A stretch of DNA of 13,096 nucleotides, taken from assembly GCA_964647545.1 (NCBI GenBank), contig CAZYHS010000030.1:1-13096 (forward strand). The letters run 5' to 3'. Both the position numbers and the translations under genes were made by a program. Below are positions 1 to 6,902 of the stretch, one piece after another; the stretch's first letter is position 1, and every line of letters starts with the position of its first letter. The notes under the pieces were generated by a model that was not told the DNA's origin, made no database searches, and worked only from the letters and a program-made list of their open reading frames with translations. The stretch comes from CAZYHS01 sp964647545. GTDB lineage: Bacteria; UBA10199; GCA-002796325; 1-14-0-20-49-13.

Positions 1-104
1 TAAAAATTATTTATTTCTTTGGGAAATAAATTTACCAGTTGTTTCATCAGCTTGTATTTGTCACCGACGTAAAACAAAGGGGATCTTCTTATTTTGGTTG
101 TCAT
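1..104 (-). CDS. D12-class adenine DNA methyltransferase, N-terminal fragment (runs off window edge)
   Basis: Reading the minus strand from an ATG at 104-102 gives an open frame to the window edge, so only about 34 residues are visible. They contain SPLFYVGDKYKLM followed by a hydrophobic LVNLFP stretch. This resembles the N-terminal SAM-binding loop of Dam/DpnM-type D12 adenine-N6 methyltransferases (PFLKYxGGK/GDK..L...FP). The ATG overlaps the stop of the upstream RadC-methyltransferase fusion as ATGA, so the two are almost certainly co-translated. A second methyltransferase next to the first is common in type II/IIS systems with asymmetric sites, where each enzyme modifies one strand. The catalytic DPPY motif lies outside the window, so family membership rests on the N-terminus alone. 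Confidence 0.6.
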   Translation of the reverse strand, partial: MTTKIRRSPLFYVGDKYKLMKQLVNLFPKEINNF

Positions 105-1909
105 ATTTTTGCCTTTGTTACGAAAAGATATTCTTTGTGATTATTAAAATTAGTATTGCCTGCGTTGAAATGCCTATATTTTTTTTCAAAAACCTTTGTC
201 GAGCCTTTTTTTTGTAAAATCTGCTCAATTTCTTGTAGTGTGATTTTATTTTTTGAGGAGTTGCTTTTTGAATCGTATGTATTGTTGTACGAAACGACTA
301 AATATTTAGCGTCAAGGTCTCTCACGAGTCCTGCAAATTTATCTTTAGCGTTATTTCGACAATAATCGCTCATATTTTCTGGTTCTGGCTTTAGAGCAAC
401 ACCAAAAAGTTTTGGCTTATCCCATTTAGTCAAGGTTTCAAGCACATGATAAAATCTGCTGTATTGTCTTGAGTTGTATGGTGGATCAATATAAACGACA
501 TCAGCATTTATTTTCTTAGCTAAAGCGTTCGCATCTTCTTGGAAAATTGATATTTCTTGCGTGTCTATTGGGTCAATCGGTTTCATGAAAAAACTATCAT
601 TGATAAATTCCTTTTTGAAATAAGCGTCAAAATGCCCAACCGTATTGGCGATTTTATCGGCGGTATAAAGCAATGAAGCAATTAACATGTAATATTCTCG
701 TTCAGTTAAATTGTCTTTATTTTCCTCTATATTTTCGCGAATAAAGCCGATAATTTTTGCTGAATTTTTGCTAAAAAATTTGCCACCAAAATTTTTGGAA
801 AAGTAGTTTTCTTCCAAGCCATCGCCATAAATATTATTATAGCTTTTTATAATGTTATCTATTTTATTTTTATCCCATTCCTCATTTCCAAAAAAAGCAC
901 GATATATTGCGTAATTTGAATGTAAAAAATCATTCAATAAAACTTTTTCAAAATGTTTTGTCGCAACGGCAGAAACAACGCCTGTTCCAGCGAAAATATC
1001 TGCAAATGAATTACCGCTACATTCTTTGTTGATTATAGAAAAAATCCACTCAATCAATTTGTGTTTATTTCCGATATATCTGCGATTATGAAGTTGCAGA
1101 TGATTTTCTTTTACTTGCGGAATGTAAAAATAATTTTCCTTGATTTTTTCGGCGGTTATCTCATAGGAGGGTCTTTCGGTTTCAAACATAGCAAAAAGCG
1201 TGCCCTGTATTCCATCTGCGGCATAATCAACACTTGCTTTTTGTTTATTTAATTTTTCATAAAAGCTGTAATGGTCGTTTTGAGAAACGATAATAAAATC
1301 AATGACTGGTATTCCCATTATTTCGCCAGCTTGTACGATTTTTTCAATAATTTGATTGTCCTTTTCACTTGGTGAAGAATCGCCCGAAGGATGATTGTGA
1401 ACCAAAATGACGCTGGCGGCATTTAATTCGGTTGCAGGATAAAATATTTCTCTCGGATGTAGCAACGTTTTATCTAAAAGACCGACACTGACAATTTCTT
1501 TTTTTAGTAAAACATTTCGTGCGTTTAAATAAAGACAAACTAAATGTTCTTTTTTCTTGTCTCTTAAATCGTAAGTAAGAGATAAAATATCTTGAGAATT
1601 TTTTATAACAATCTCGTTGGTTTTGTTTTCGTCGTAAAATCTTTTTACCAATGAAATTGCGGAAGCAATTTGTAATGCTTTTGCTTGTCCGATTCCTGAA
1701 ATTTCCAAAAGATCATCAACGGTTATATTCAAAAAGTTTTTACCGAATTTTTTGATAATATTTTCAGAAAGTTGTCTGACATTTTTCCCCTTAATTCCAC
1801 TACCTAAAAGAATTGCCAAAAGATCACTTTTTGAAAGTGCGTCAGCCCCTTTTTTCAGAAATCTTTCTCTTGGTCTATCAATCTGTGGAGTATCTTTTAG
1901 CTTCGTCAT
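101..1909 (-). CDS. RadC (JAB/JAMM) domain fused to D12-class adenine-N6 DNA methyltransferase
   Basis: This is a 602-residue two-domain protein. Residues 1-222 are a full RadC/UPF0758 protein: N-terminal RPRERF motif, helix-hairpin-helix-like SGIGQAKAL at 71-79, and the JAMM metal site with E138, HNHPSGDSSPSEKD at 171-184 (H171, H173, D184). The usual DHI after the metal site reads DFI. Residues 223-275 form a linker. Residues 276-600 are a DNA methyltransferase: RRYIGNKHKL at 276-285, SAM motif I FADIFAGTG at 302-310, and catalytic DPPYNSRQY at 475-483, typical of adenine-N6 D12 enzymes. Free-standing RadC is about 220 residues, so this is a true fusion and not a truncation. The gene is strikingly AT-rich compared with genes right of the gap. 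It overlaps a possible upstream frame at its 5' end and the next methyltransferase by ATGA at its 3' end. No strong Shine-Dalgarno is visible; the start is supported by the early RPRERF motif. The role is presumably host DNA modification; what RadC adds is unknown. Confidence 0.9.
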   Translation of the reverse strand: MTKLKDTPQIDRPRERFLKKGADALSKSDLLAILLGSGIKGKNVRQLSENIIKKFGKNFLNITVDDLLEISGIGQAKALQIASAISLVKRFYDENKTNEIVIKNSQDILSLTYDLRDKKKEHLVCLYLNARNVLLKKEIVSVGLLDKTLLHPREIFYPATELNAASVILVHNHPSGDSSPSEKDNQIIEKIVQAGEIMGIPVIDFIIVSQNDHYSFYEKLNKQKASVDYAADGIQGTLFAMFETERPSYEITAEKIKENYFYIPQVKENHLQLHNRRYIGNKHKLIEWIFSIINKECSGNSFADIFAGTGVVSAVATKHFEKVLLNDFLHSNYAIYRAFFGNEEWDKNKIDNIIKSYNNIYGDGLEENYFSKNFGGKFFSKNSAKIIGFIRENIEENKDNLTEREYYMLIASLLYTADKIANTVGHFDAYFKKEFINDSFFMKPIDPIDTQEISIFQEDANALAKKINADVVYIDPPYNSRQYSRFYHVLETLTKWDKPKLFGVALKPEPENMSDYCRNNAKDKFAGLVRDLDAKYLVVSYNNTYDSKSNSSKNKITLQEIEQILQKKGSTKVFEKKYRHFNAGNTNFNNHKEYLFVTKAKI

Positions 1910-1995
1910 ATTTTTTAATCATCAAGTGAAACGCTGAGGGCGTTTGTGATTTTTTGACAGCACCAATTGTGGGGTTAGGTATTACTTCCGCCTCA
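1878..1995 (-). CDS. 3' end of an unrecognised ORF upstream of the RadC-methyltransferase
   Basis: From the contig edge one minus-strand frame stays open for 38 codons and ends in TGA at 1880-1878. It overlaps the first 32 bases of the RadC-methyltransferase gene in a different frame. The visible peptide includes VIPNPTIGAVKKSQTP and ends KRYSTD. I do not recognise it. The overlap would fit an operon, but a 38-codon open frame is not strong evidence. The stretch also holds a 6-bp hairpin (AAACGC 1929-1934, GCGTTT 1940-1945) followed by six T on the plus strand, so it may be non-coding leader. Its N-terminal part is lost in the N run. Confidence 0.3.
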
Positions 1996-2095
1996 NNNNN
2001 NNNNNNNNNNNNNNNNNNNNNNNNNNNNNNNNNNNNNNNNNNNNNNNNNNNNNNNNNNNNNNNNNNNNNNNNNNNNNNNNNNNNNNNNNNNNNNN
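1996..2095. other. Assembly gap of exactly 100 N
   Basis: There are one hundred consecutive N. This round number is the usual placeholder for a scaffold gap of unknown length, so distances and reading frames across it mean nothing. The two flanks differ clearly in base composition. The right contig begins five bases beyond the 3' end of tRNA-Ser. Confidence 0.98.
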
Positions 2096-2099
2096 TTCT

Positions 2100-2189
<90 letters not shown>

Positions 2190-2269
2190 AAATTATCAAC
2201 CGAAGGGTGATAATTTGCCCTCCGTAGTTCCAAGGAACGAAGGAGGGCTTAACCCAACGGCCGCTTGGG
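2190..2269. repeat. Three consecutive hairpins between pit and tRNA-Ser
   Basis: Hairpin 1 has arms AAATTATCA (2190-2198) and TGATAATTT (2208-2216) with an inner CC/GG, and abuts the tRNA 5' end. Hairpin 2 has arms GCCCTCC (2217-2223) and GGAGGGC (2242-2248) with a nested GTTCC (2227-2231)/GGAAC (2234-2238). Hairpin 3 has arms CCCAA (2253-2257) and TTGGG (2265-2269). All arms match perfectly. No T-run follows on the minus strand, so a standard intrinsic terminator for pit is not evident. They may be REP-like repeats, a processing or termination structure between pit and the tRNA, or a structured leader of the tRNA transcript. The rest of 2190-2338 shows no gene. Confidence 0.6.
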
Positions 2270-2338
2270 ATATACCGACCCGCAAAAGATGTCCAGAATA
2301 AATTATGAGCCGTTTTTTAGTGAATTTTTGCCCCGAAA

Positions 2339-3349
2339 TTAAAAAATCATCCGCGCAAAATGTGTAGCGTAAAAAACTATGGCCGCAATTGCCGCAGCAG
2401 CCGGAATTGTTAAAATCCACGCCCAGACAATGCTTGAAGCGACCGTCCATCTTACCGTTCCAAGCCCGTGGGTTGAGCCGACACCAACTATCGCGCCGGT
2501 GATCGTGTGAGTTGTCGAAACCGGAATGCCAAGCGCGGTCGCCCCAAATAGGGTCGCCGCAGCCGCCGTCTCGGCACAAAATCCGCCGGCGGGCTTTAGG
2601 TCGGTCAAACGCATGCCCATAGTCTTAATGATTCGCCACCCGCCAAACATCGTCCCCAAAGCTATCGCCGAATAGCACGCAAAAATCACCCAAGTCGGGA
2701 CATAAAAGGTGTCGCCAAGATAACCGTGCGTAAAAAGGAGCAGCGCAATTATTCCCATCGTCTTTTGCGCGTCGTTGCCGCCGTGTCCAAGGCTGTAGAG
2801 AGCCGCCGAGACAAGCTGCAATTTTCTAAACCTTCTGTCGAGCCGCATCGGCGAACTTCTGGCGCAGCAAACATTGAGAACGGTCGAAGAGATAAAACCC
2901 AGTATCATGCCCAGCAGCGGCGAAATGACGATGAACGCAACAACCTTAAGCAGCCCGCCCCAAACAAGGACAGAAACGCCGCCGGCCTTGGCGATCGCCG
3001 CACCGACCAAACCGCCGATCAACGCGTGCGACGAAGAGGTCGGAAGCCCCCAATACCAAGTCAGCATGTCCCAAACGATCGCCCCCACAAGAGCCGCCAA
3101 AATTACGAACGAATCTATCACGGCCGTATCGACTATCCCCTTGCCTATCGTCGTCGCAACGTGAAGACCAAAAATGAAAGCGGCCGCAAAATTAAAAAAA
3201 GCCGCCCAGACAACAGCCTGCTTGGGCGATAAAACTCTGGTCGCAACTATTGTGGCGACTGAGTTTGCAGCGTCGTGAAATCCGTTGATAAAATCGAACA
3301 CCAGCGCCACGACGACAAGAAAGATGACAAAGATTAAGATCGTGCTCAT
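2339..3349 (-). CDS. pit: Pit-family inorganic phosphate permease
   Basis: A 336-residue integral membrane protein of the PiT family, which imports phosphate (usually as a metal-phosphate complex) driven by the ion gradient. It has the internal duplication typical of the family. The first half carries NGFHDAANSVAT at 22-33 and PTSSSHALIGGLVG at 103-116. The second half carries GHGGNDAQKTMG at 188-199 and PVSTTHTITGAIVG near 275-290. About ten hydrophobic segments are evident, and the length matches short bacterial Pit proteins. Its ATG lies three bases after the stop of the DUF47 gene, so the two are translationally coupled. This DUF47-Pit pair is a recurrent bacterial and archaeal arrangement for low-affinity phosphate uptake. 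Confidence 0.95.
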   Translation of the reverse strand: MSTILIFVIFLVVVALVFDFINGFHDAANSVATIVATRVLSPKQAVVWAAFFNFAAAFIFGLHVATTIGKGIVDTAVIDSFVILAALVGAIVWDMLTWYWGLPTSSSHALIGGLVGAAIAKAGGVSVLVWGGLLKVVAFIVISPLLGMILGFISSTVLNVCCARSSPMRLDRRFRKLQLVSAALYSLGHGGNDAQKTMGIIALLLFTHGYLGDTFYVPTWVIFACYSAIALGTMFGGWRIIKTMGMRLTDLKPAGGFCAETAAAATLFGATALGIPVSTTHTITGAIVGVGSTHGLGTVRWTVASSIVWAWILTIPAAAAIAAIVFYATHFARMIF

Positions 3350-3352
3350 TTT

Positions 3353-4054
3353 TTAGGCGCTCTTGAGAATGATTCCTTCAATGATGTTGGCCACGTCCTC
3401 GCATTTGTCCACGGCCGCTTCGAGGTGCTCGACCAGCTCTTTGAGCTTAATTATCTCGATGGGGTCCCACCCCTTTGTGAAAAGTTTTTCGATGACAACG
3501 TTCACAACTTCGTCGGCTTCGTTCTCAAGGCGATTCACCTCTACGCAATGGTTGAGAACTTTCTGGCAGTTCTTCATGTTGCTTAGACCGGCGACGGCCT
3601 TCGAAAGCTCTTCGGACGACCTCAAGACAATGTCGGCCAAGGTCACCATTTCCTGCGGATAATTGGAAACGTTGTACCGTGTCAGTCTGTTGCCGATGTA
3701 ATAAATGATATCCAAAATATCGTCCATTTTGACGATGAGCTTGTGAATGTCGGTTCTGTCGAGAGGGGTCAAAAACGTGGCGCGGACGAGGTCGACGACT
3801 TCGTGAGTAATTTTGTCGCCGATGTGTTCATATTCTTTCAGCTGCTTTAAAAATTCGGGGCGATCTGCCTTGTCGGCGATCATCGTGCACAGCAGGCGGG
3901 CGCTGCAAAGAGTGTTCTGGCTGTGCCTTTCAAAATAGCTGAAAAAATCATGAGTTTTCGGAAAGAGTCTAAGACCCGAAATGAGACGCCTGAGCACCGG
4001 CAAGGGGGGCTGCGAAAACGTCTTCTCCGCATCCGATTGATTGGGATTGGTCAT
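3353..4054 (-). CDS. DUF47 (PhoU-like) Pit accessory protein
   Basis: A 233-residue soluble, all-helical protein of the DUF47/PhoU-related family that accompanies Pit permeases and is thought to modulate phosphate uptake. Family-typical features are an N-terminal LFPKTHDFFSYFERH segment (about 30-44), an EYEHIGDKITHEVVDL helix with conserved acidic residues (about 74-89), LDRTDIHKLIVKMDDILD (about 97-114), and a late ENEADEV metal-binding-like helix (about 177-183). It has a slightly long N-terminus for the family. A GAGAG ribosome-binding site lies five bases before the ATG. Pit follows three bases after the stop. A candidate promoter lies upstream at 4108-4134. Confidence 0.92.
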   Translation of the reverse strand: MTNPNQSDAEKTFSQPPLPVLRRLISGLRLFPKTHDFFSYFERHSQNTLCSARLLCTMIADKADRPEFLKQLKEYEHIGDKITHEVVDLVRATFLTPLDRTDIHKLIVKMDDILDIIYYIGNRLTRYNVSNYPQEMVTLADIVLRSSEELSKAVAGLSNMKNCQKVLNHCVEVNRLENEADEVVNVVIEKLFTKGWDPIEIIKLKELVEHLEAAVDKCEDVANIIEGIILKSA

Positions 4055-4107
4055 AGCAACTCTCTTTCTGGAAAAATGTTAATGAACTTTCAACGCGTCG
4101 GCGCGTA

Positions 4108-4134
4108 ACTATTCCAATTGCCCCGCATTGTCAA
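4108..4134 (-). promoter_or_regulatory. Candidate sigma-70 promoter for DUF47-pit
   Basis: On the minus strand a perfect TTGACA (-35, 4134-4129) is followed after 15 bases by AATAGT (4113-4108), preceded by TG as in an extended -10 (TGGAATAGT). The 15-base spacing is short. A small inverted repeat, ACGCG/CGCGT (4093-4106), lies between this and the DUF47 ribosome-binding site. This is inferred from sequence only. Confidence 0.4.
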
Positions 4135-4167
4135 CTTGGCATCAAAAAAATATGAGGGCCGGCAAAG

Positions 4168-4416
4168 TCATCTGGGCTCTATCTTTACGAGCGTACTCCC
4201 CGAATTGAACGAATCGCGCTCGAAGCTTTGAACGTATGGATAACTTCGCAGCCAGCCGGGCAAATGAGCGGCAATCACGCCGAGCCCGTGAATTATCTTG
4301 CAGGACAATTCGCCTTCGAAATACAGCCGGTCGATGAATTTTATGACCGCGCTTTCGGCTTCGTGAAGTTTCATTCCGTGCAAATCAAGTTCTTGCATAT
4401 GAAACCGATAGAACAT
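4168..4416 (-). CDS. Stand-alone Smr-domain protein
   Basis: An 82-residue protein consisting only of a Smr domain, the fold found at the C-terminus of MutS2 and in SmrA/SmrB. The signature DLHG is at 11-14 with the following amphipathic helix. The second motif HGLG is at 43-46 in IIHGLGVIAAHLPGWL. Smr domains bind or cleave nucleic acid; in SmrB and MutS2 they act on collided ribosomes or mRNA. Whether this solo form is an active nuclease cannot be told here. The ATG at 4416 has GGGGG a few bases upstream; an internal ATG at 4398 (MQELDLHG) is an alternative. It diverges from tspO with 12 bases between start codons, and DUF47-pit follows 113 bases downstream. Confidence 0.85.
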   Translation of the reverse strand: MFYRFHMQELDLHGMKLHEAESAVIKFIDRLYFEGELSCKIIHGLGVIAAHLPGWLRSYPYVQSFERDSFNSGSTLVKIEPR

Positions 4417-4428
4417 AAAATAGCCCCC

Positions 4429-4899
4429 ATGTCAAAAACAGTAAAGCTCGCGGCCGCGCTTTGCGCGTCATACGGCGCCGGACTTATCGGCTCTATCTTT
4501 ACGAGGCAGTCGGTAGAGTCGTGGTACCAAACCCTCGAAAAGCCCATGTTGACCCCGCCCAGCTGGGTATTTTCGCCGGTGTGGATCCTTCTTTACACCT
4601 TGATGGGAATCTCCGCCTATATCGTCTGGCGACACACGACCGTCATCCCCCGCGTAAGACTTGCTCTTACGTTATTTGCGGTGCAGCTTGTGTTGAACGC
4701 CCTCTGGTCGTTCATTTTTTTCGGCTTGAAAGCCCCCTATGCGGCATTTTTTGAGCTGCTTCTCCTCTGGCTGTTCATGGTGGCGACAACTTACCATTTC
4801 TGGAGAATTTCGATCTGGTCGGGGATTTTAATGGTCCCCTACCATCTCTGGGTGATGTTCGCGGCCTACCTCAACTACGGCATCTGGCTGCTGAACTGA
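4429..4899 (+). CDS. tspO: TspO/MBR family tryptophan-rich sensory membrane protein
   Basis: A 156-residue protein with five hydrophobic segments and the full TspO signature. It has W32 before EKPMLTPP (37-44), then WVFSPVWILLYTLMG at 46-60, ALWS at 91-94, and PYHLWVMFAAYLNYGIW near the C-terminus. TspO proteins bind porphyrins and related ligands in the outer or cytoplasmic membrane and are tied to tetrapyrrole and stress responses. The frame is open far upstream (to 4228), but that part is the antisense of the Smr gene; MSKTVKLAAAL fits family N-termini. An alternative ATG lies at 4399. No clear ribosome-binding site is seen before 4429. It is the first gene of a plus-strand cluster, 17 bases before yjbQ. 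Confidence 0.93.
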   Translation: MSKTVKLAAALCASYGAGLIGSIFTRQSVESWYQTLEKPMLTPPSWVFSPVWILLYTLMGISAYIVWRHTTVIPRVRLALTLFAVQLVLNALWSFIFFGLKAPYAAFFELLLLWLFMVATTYHFWRISIWSGILMVPYHLWVMFAAYLNYGIWLLN

Positions 4900-4916
4900 C
4901 CCGATCATTTTTTGGG

Positions 4917-5336
4917 ATGAAAATGAAAACTCACACCGAATATCTAACTTTCTGCACAAAAAAACGTCACGAATTCGTCAACATCAGCGACGAGGTCCAC
5001 GAAATAATTTCCCGCTCAAAGATCAAAGACGGCCTAGCGCTGGTTTCGGCGATGCACATCACCGCGTCGATCTATGTCAACGACGCTGAGAGCGGCCTTA
5101 TAAAAGATATCGAAGAATGGCTCGAAAAGCTCGCTCCGCAAAATCGCAACTACCATCATCATCAAACCGGCGAAGACAACGGATACGCGCATTTATGGAA
5201 CCTGCTGCTGGGACATCAAGTAACGATCCCGATAACAAACGGAACGTTCGACTTCGGCCCGTGGCAGCAAATTTATTACGCCGAATTCGACGGCTGCCGA
5301 AAAAAACGCGTCCTTGTAAAAGTGATCGGTGAATAA
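4917..5336 (+). CDS. yjbQ: YjbQ/UPF0047 family protein (secondary thiamine-phosphate synthase type)
   Basis: A 139-residue protein of the YjbQ (UPF0047) family, a small trimeric fold annotated for weak thiamine-phosphate synthase activity; its main role is unsettled. Visible landmarks are ALVSAMHITASIYVND (41-56), where most homologs have HTTAAI, the His-rich NYHHHQTGEDNGYAHLWN (78-95), and the C-terminal GPWQQIYYAEFDG (114-126) ending in RVLVKVIGE. Full length for the family. Two in-frame ATGs lie close together (4917 and 4923), and only a GGG precedes the first. It sits 17 bases after tspO and 15 before yacG, indicating one transcript. Confidence 0.9.
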   Translation: MKMKTHTEYLTFCTKKRHEFVNISDEVHEIISRSKIKDGLALVSAMHITASIYVNDAESGLIKDIEEWLEKLAPQNRNYHHHQTGEDNGYAHLWNLLLGHQVTIPITNGTFDFGPWQQIYYAEFDGCRKKRVLVKVIGE

Positions 5337-5351
5337 AAAACGCTTTAGACT

Positions 5352-5567
5352 ATGACACATCCAAAAGAGCGGCCGTGTCCGCACTGTAAAAAAATGACAA
5401 AGTGGGATTCTAATCCGTATCGGCCGTTTTGCAGCCGGCGCTGCAAAACGATCGACCTAGGGAACTGGGCGAGCGGCAGCTATCGCATCCCCGTGAAAGA
5501 TGACGAAAGCGACAACGTTTCGGAGGATCAAGATGAAGAAAACAAAGAAGAAAAGGACGCCTATTAA
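5352..5567 (+). CDS. yacG: YacG zinc-ribbon protein (DNA gyrase inhibitor family)
   Basis: A 71-residue zinc-ribbon protein. C9 and C12 (CPHC) pair with C27 and C31 (CSRRC) to bind zinc. The family core RPFCSRRCKTIDLGNWA (24-40) and YRIP (44-47) is intact. E. coli YacG binds GyrB and inhibits DNA gyrase. The C-terminal 22 residues are strongly acidic, a common tail in the family. No obvious Shine-Dalgarno precedes the ATG, which suggests coupling to yjbQ. The last 35 bases overlap the start of guaD in another frame, and the guaD ribosome-binding site lies inside this gene. Confidence 0.93.
   Translation: MTHPKERPCPHCKKMTKWDSNPYRPFCSRRCKTIDLGNWASGSYRIPVKDDESDNVSEDQDEENKEEKDAY
5522..5526 (+). 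promoter_or_regulatory. Ribosome-binding site fixing the guaD start
   Basis: GGAGG is followed by a six-base spacer and ATG at 5533. It is the strongest Shine-Dalgarno in this cluster and favours 5533 over the ATG at 5500. It lies within yacG. Confidence 0.8.
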
Positions 5568-6885
5568 AATCAGCTCGCCGAAAAGTAAAATGCAGGTCTA
5601 TCGAGCCCGCATTTTGCACACGACCGCGCAAGACCGGCTAATCGAACATATCGATGGAGCCCTTGCGGTGAATAGTCGCGGCCGAATAGTTTTTTGCGGC
5701 CGATTTGACGACTTTTTAAAGCTCTACGACAAGCGCAAAACCGAATTTAAGATCGTCGATAAACGCGGCCGTCTGATCATCCCCGGAATGATCGACTGCC
5801 ATCTTCATCTGCCGCAGCTCGACCTGCGCGGCAAACACGGCTCGACACTTTTGAACTGGCTCGACCGCTATATTTTTCCGGCCGAAGTTGCGTTCGCCGA
5901 CCCGCGATACGCCGAAGCGCTTTCGAAACGCTTCTTTAAAAAGCTCATTTTGAACGGCGCCACGACGTCGGCCGTTTACACGACAATTCACGCTAAATCG
6001 ACCGACATCGCCTTTCGCGTGGCCAAGGAATCGGGACTGCGCGTCATCATGGGCAAAATGATGATGGACCAACATTCGCCAGACAACCTGACGGAAGATA
6101 CCCGCCAGAGCTTAAACGAAAGCGAAAAACTGTGCGAAAAATGGCACGGGGCCAACAAGGGAAAACTGATGTACGCTTTCACTCCGCGTTTTGCGCCGAC
6201 GTGTTCGGAGCATCTTTTAGACGGCATCGGCAAACTGGCCAAAGAGAGCGGCGCCTACGTGCAGTCCCACATCGCGGAAACTACCGGCGAAGTAAAACGC
6301 GTCAAAGAACTTTTTCCCGACTACGACGACTACACGGCGGTTTACGAAGAGAACGGCTGCTTCGGTCCAAAGGCCATCATGGGGCATGCCATTCATCTAA
6401 GCGACGACGAGCTGCACCGCTTCGCACTTGCAAAGACAAAGATAGCCCACTGCCCTACTTCGAACTTCTTTTTAAAGAGCGGCCGCATGCCTATCGAAAG
6501 GATCGAAGAACACGGAATCGTTTACGGGCTGGGCACCGACGTCGGCGCCGGCACATCCCTTTCGCTCTTCACGACAATGAGACACGCCGATTTCATTCAG
6601 CCTTCGATCAACGTGTCGCCGGTGAAGGCTTTTTATCTGGCCACTCTTGGCGGCGCAAAAACATTGTCGCTCGACCATGAGGTCGGCAACTTCGAGCAAG
6701 GCAAGGCGGCCGATTTTTGCGTGATAGATATTTGCGGCATAGACCCGCGATATAAACTCGGCGACCTTACAGGCGAAGAGGCCTTATCGTTACTGGTTTA
6801 TCGGGGGATCGGCAACGTCATAAAAGAGACCTTTGTTTCCGGCGAGAAGCTCGACGTCGATAAAATGAAGATCAAAGGCGAATAG
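5533..6885 (+). CDS. guaD: Guanine deaminase (amidohydrolase family)
   Basis: A 450-residue metal-dependent amidohydrolase that converts guanine to xanthine and ammonia in purine salvage and degradation. Metal and catalytic residues are in place: PGMIDCHLHLPQ (84-95) with H90 and H92, QSHIAE with H246, MGHAIHL with H285, and GTDVGAGTSLS (334-344) with D336. HCPTSNFFLKSG (307-318) is characteristic of guanine deaminase rather than other amidohydrolases. A Lys-rich stretch of about 20 residues precedes the usual N-terminus; a later start at residue 20 (MQVYRARI) is possible, but the GGAGG at 5522 supports 5533. It begins inside yacG and ends 17 bases from the convergent kinase gene. No terminator is visible between them. 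Confidence 0.93.
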   Translation: MKKTKKKRTPIKISSPKSKMQVYRARILHTTAQDRLIEHIDGALAVNSRGRIVFCGRFDDFLKLYDKRKTEFKIVDKRGRLIIPGMIDCHLHLPQLDLRGKHGSTLLNWLDRYIFPAEVAFADPRYAEALSKRFFKKLILNGATTSAVYTTIHAKSTDIAFRVAKESGLRVIMGKMMMDQHSPDNLTEDTRQSLNESEKLCEKWHGANKGKLMYAFTPRFAPTCSEHLLDGIGKLAKESGAYVQSHIAETTGEVKRVKELFPDYDDYTAVYEENGCFGPKAIMGHAIHLSDDELHRFALAKTKIAHCPTSNFFLKSGRMPIERIEEHGIVYGLGTDVGAGTSLSLFTTMRHADFIQPSINVSPVKAFYLATLGGAKTLSLDHEVGNFEQGKAADFCVIDICGIDPRYKLGDLTGEEALSLLVYRGIGNVIKETFVSGEKLDVDKMKIKGE

Positions 6886-6902
6886 CTCCAACTGTTTTGA
6901 AA

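Noticed and set aside
1929..1955. Hairpin AAACGC/GCGTTT followed by six T on the plus strand, terminator-like
   Set aside because: The stem is only six pairs, the T-run starts four bases after it, and no plus-strand gene ends there. It may lie inside a coding frame on the other strand.
2726..3232. 168-codon plus-strand ORF
   Set aside because: It is antisense to pit, is rich in Arg and low-complexity sequence, and resembles no family; it is a shadow of the GC-richer pit gene.
4228..4428. 67-residue N-terminal extension of TspO
   Set aside because: It is antisense to the Smr gene and lacks any TspO feature; the family start is at 4429.
6886..6902. Bidirectional terminator between convergent guaD and the kinase gene
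   Set aside because: The 17-base spacer has no inverted repeat and no suitable T-runs.
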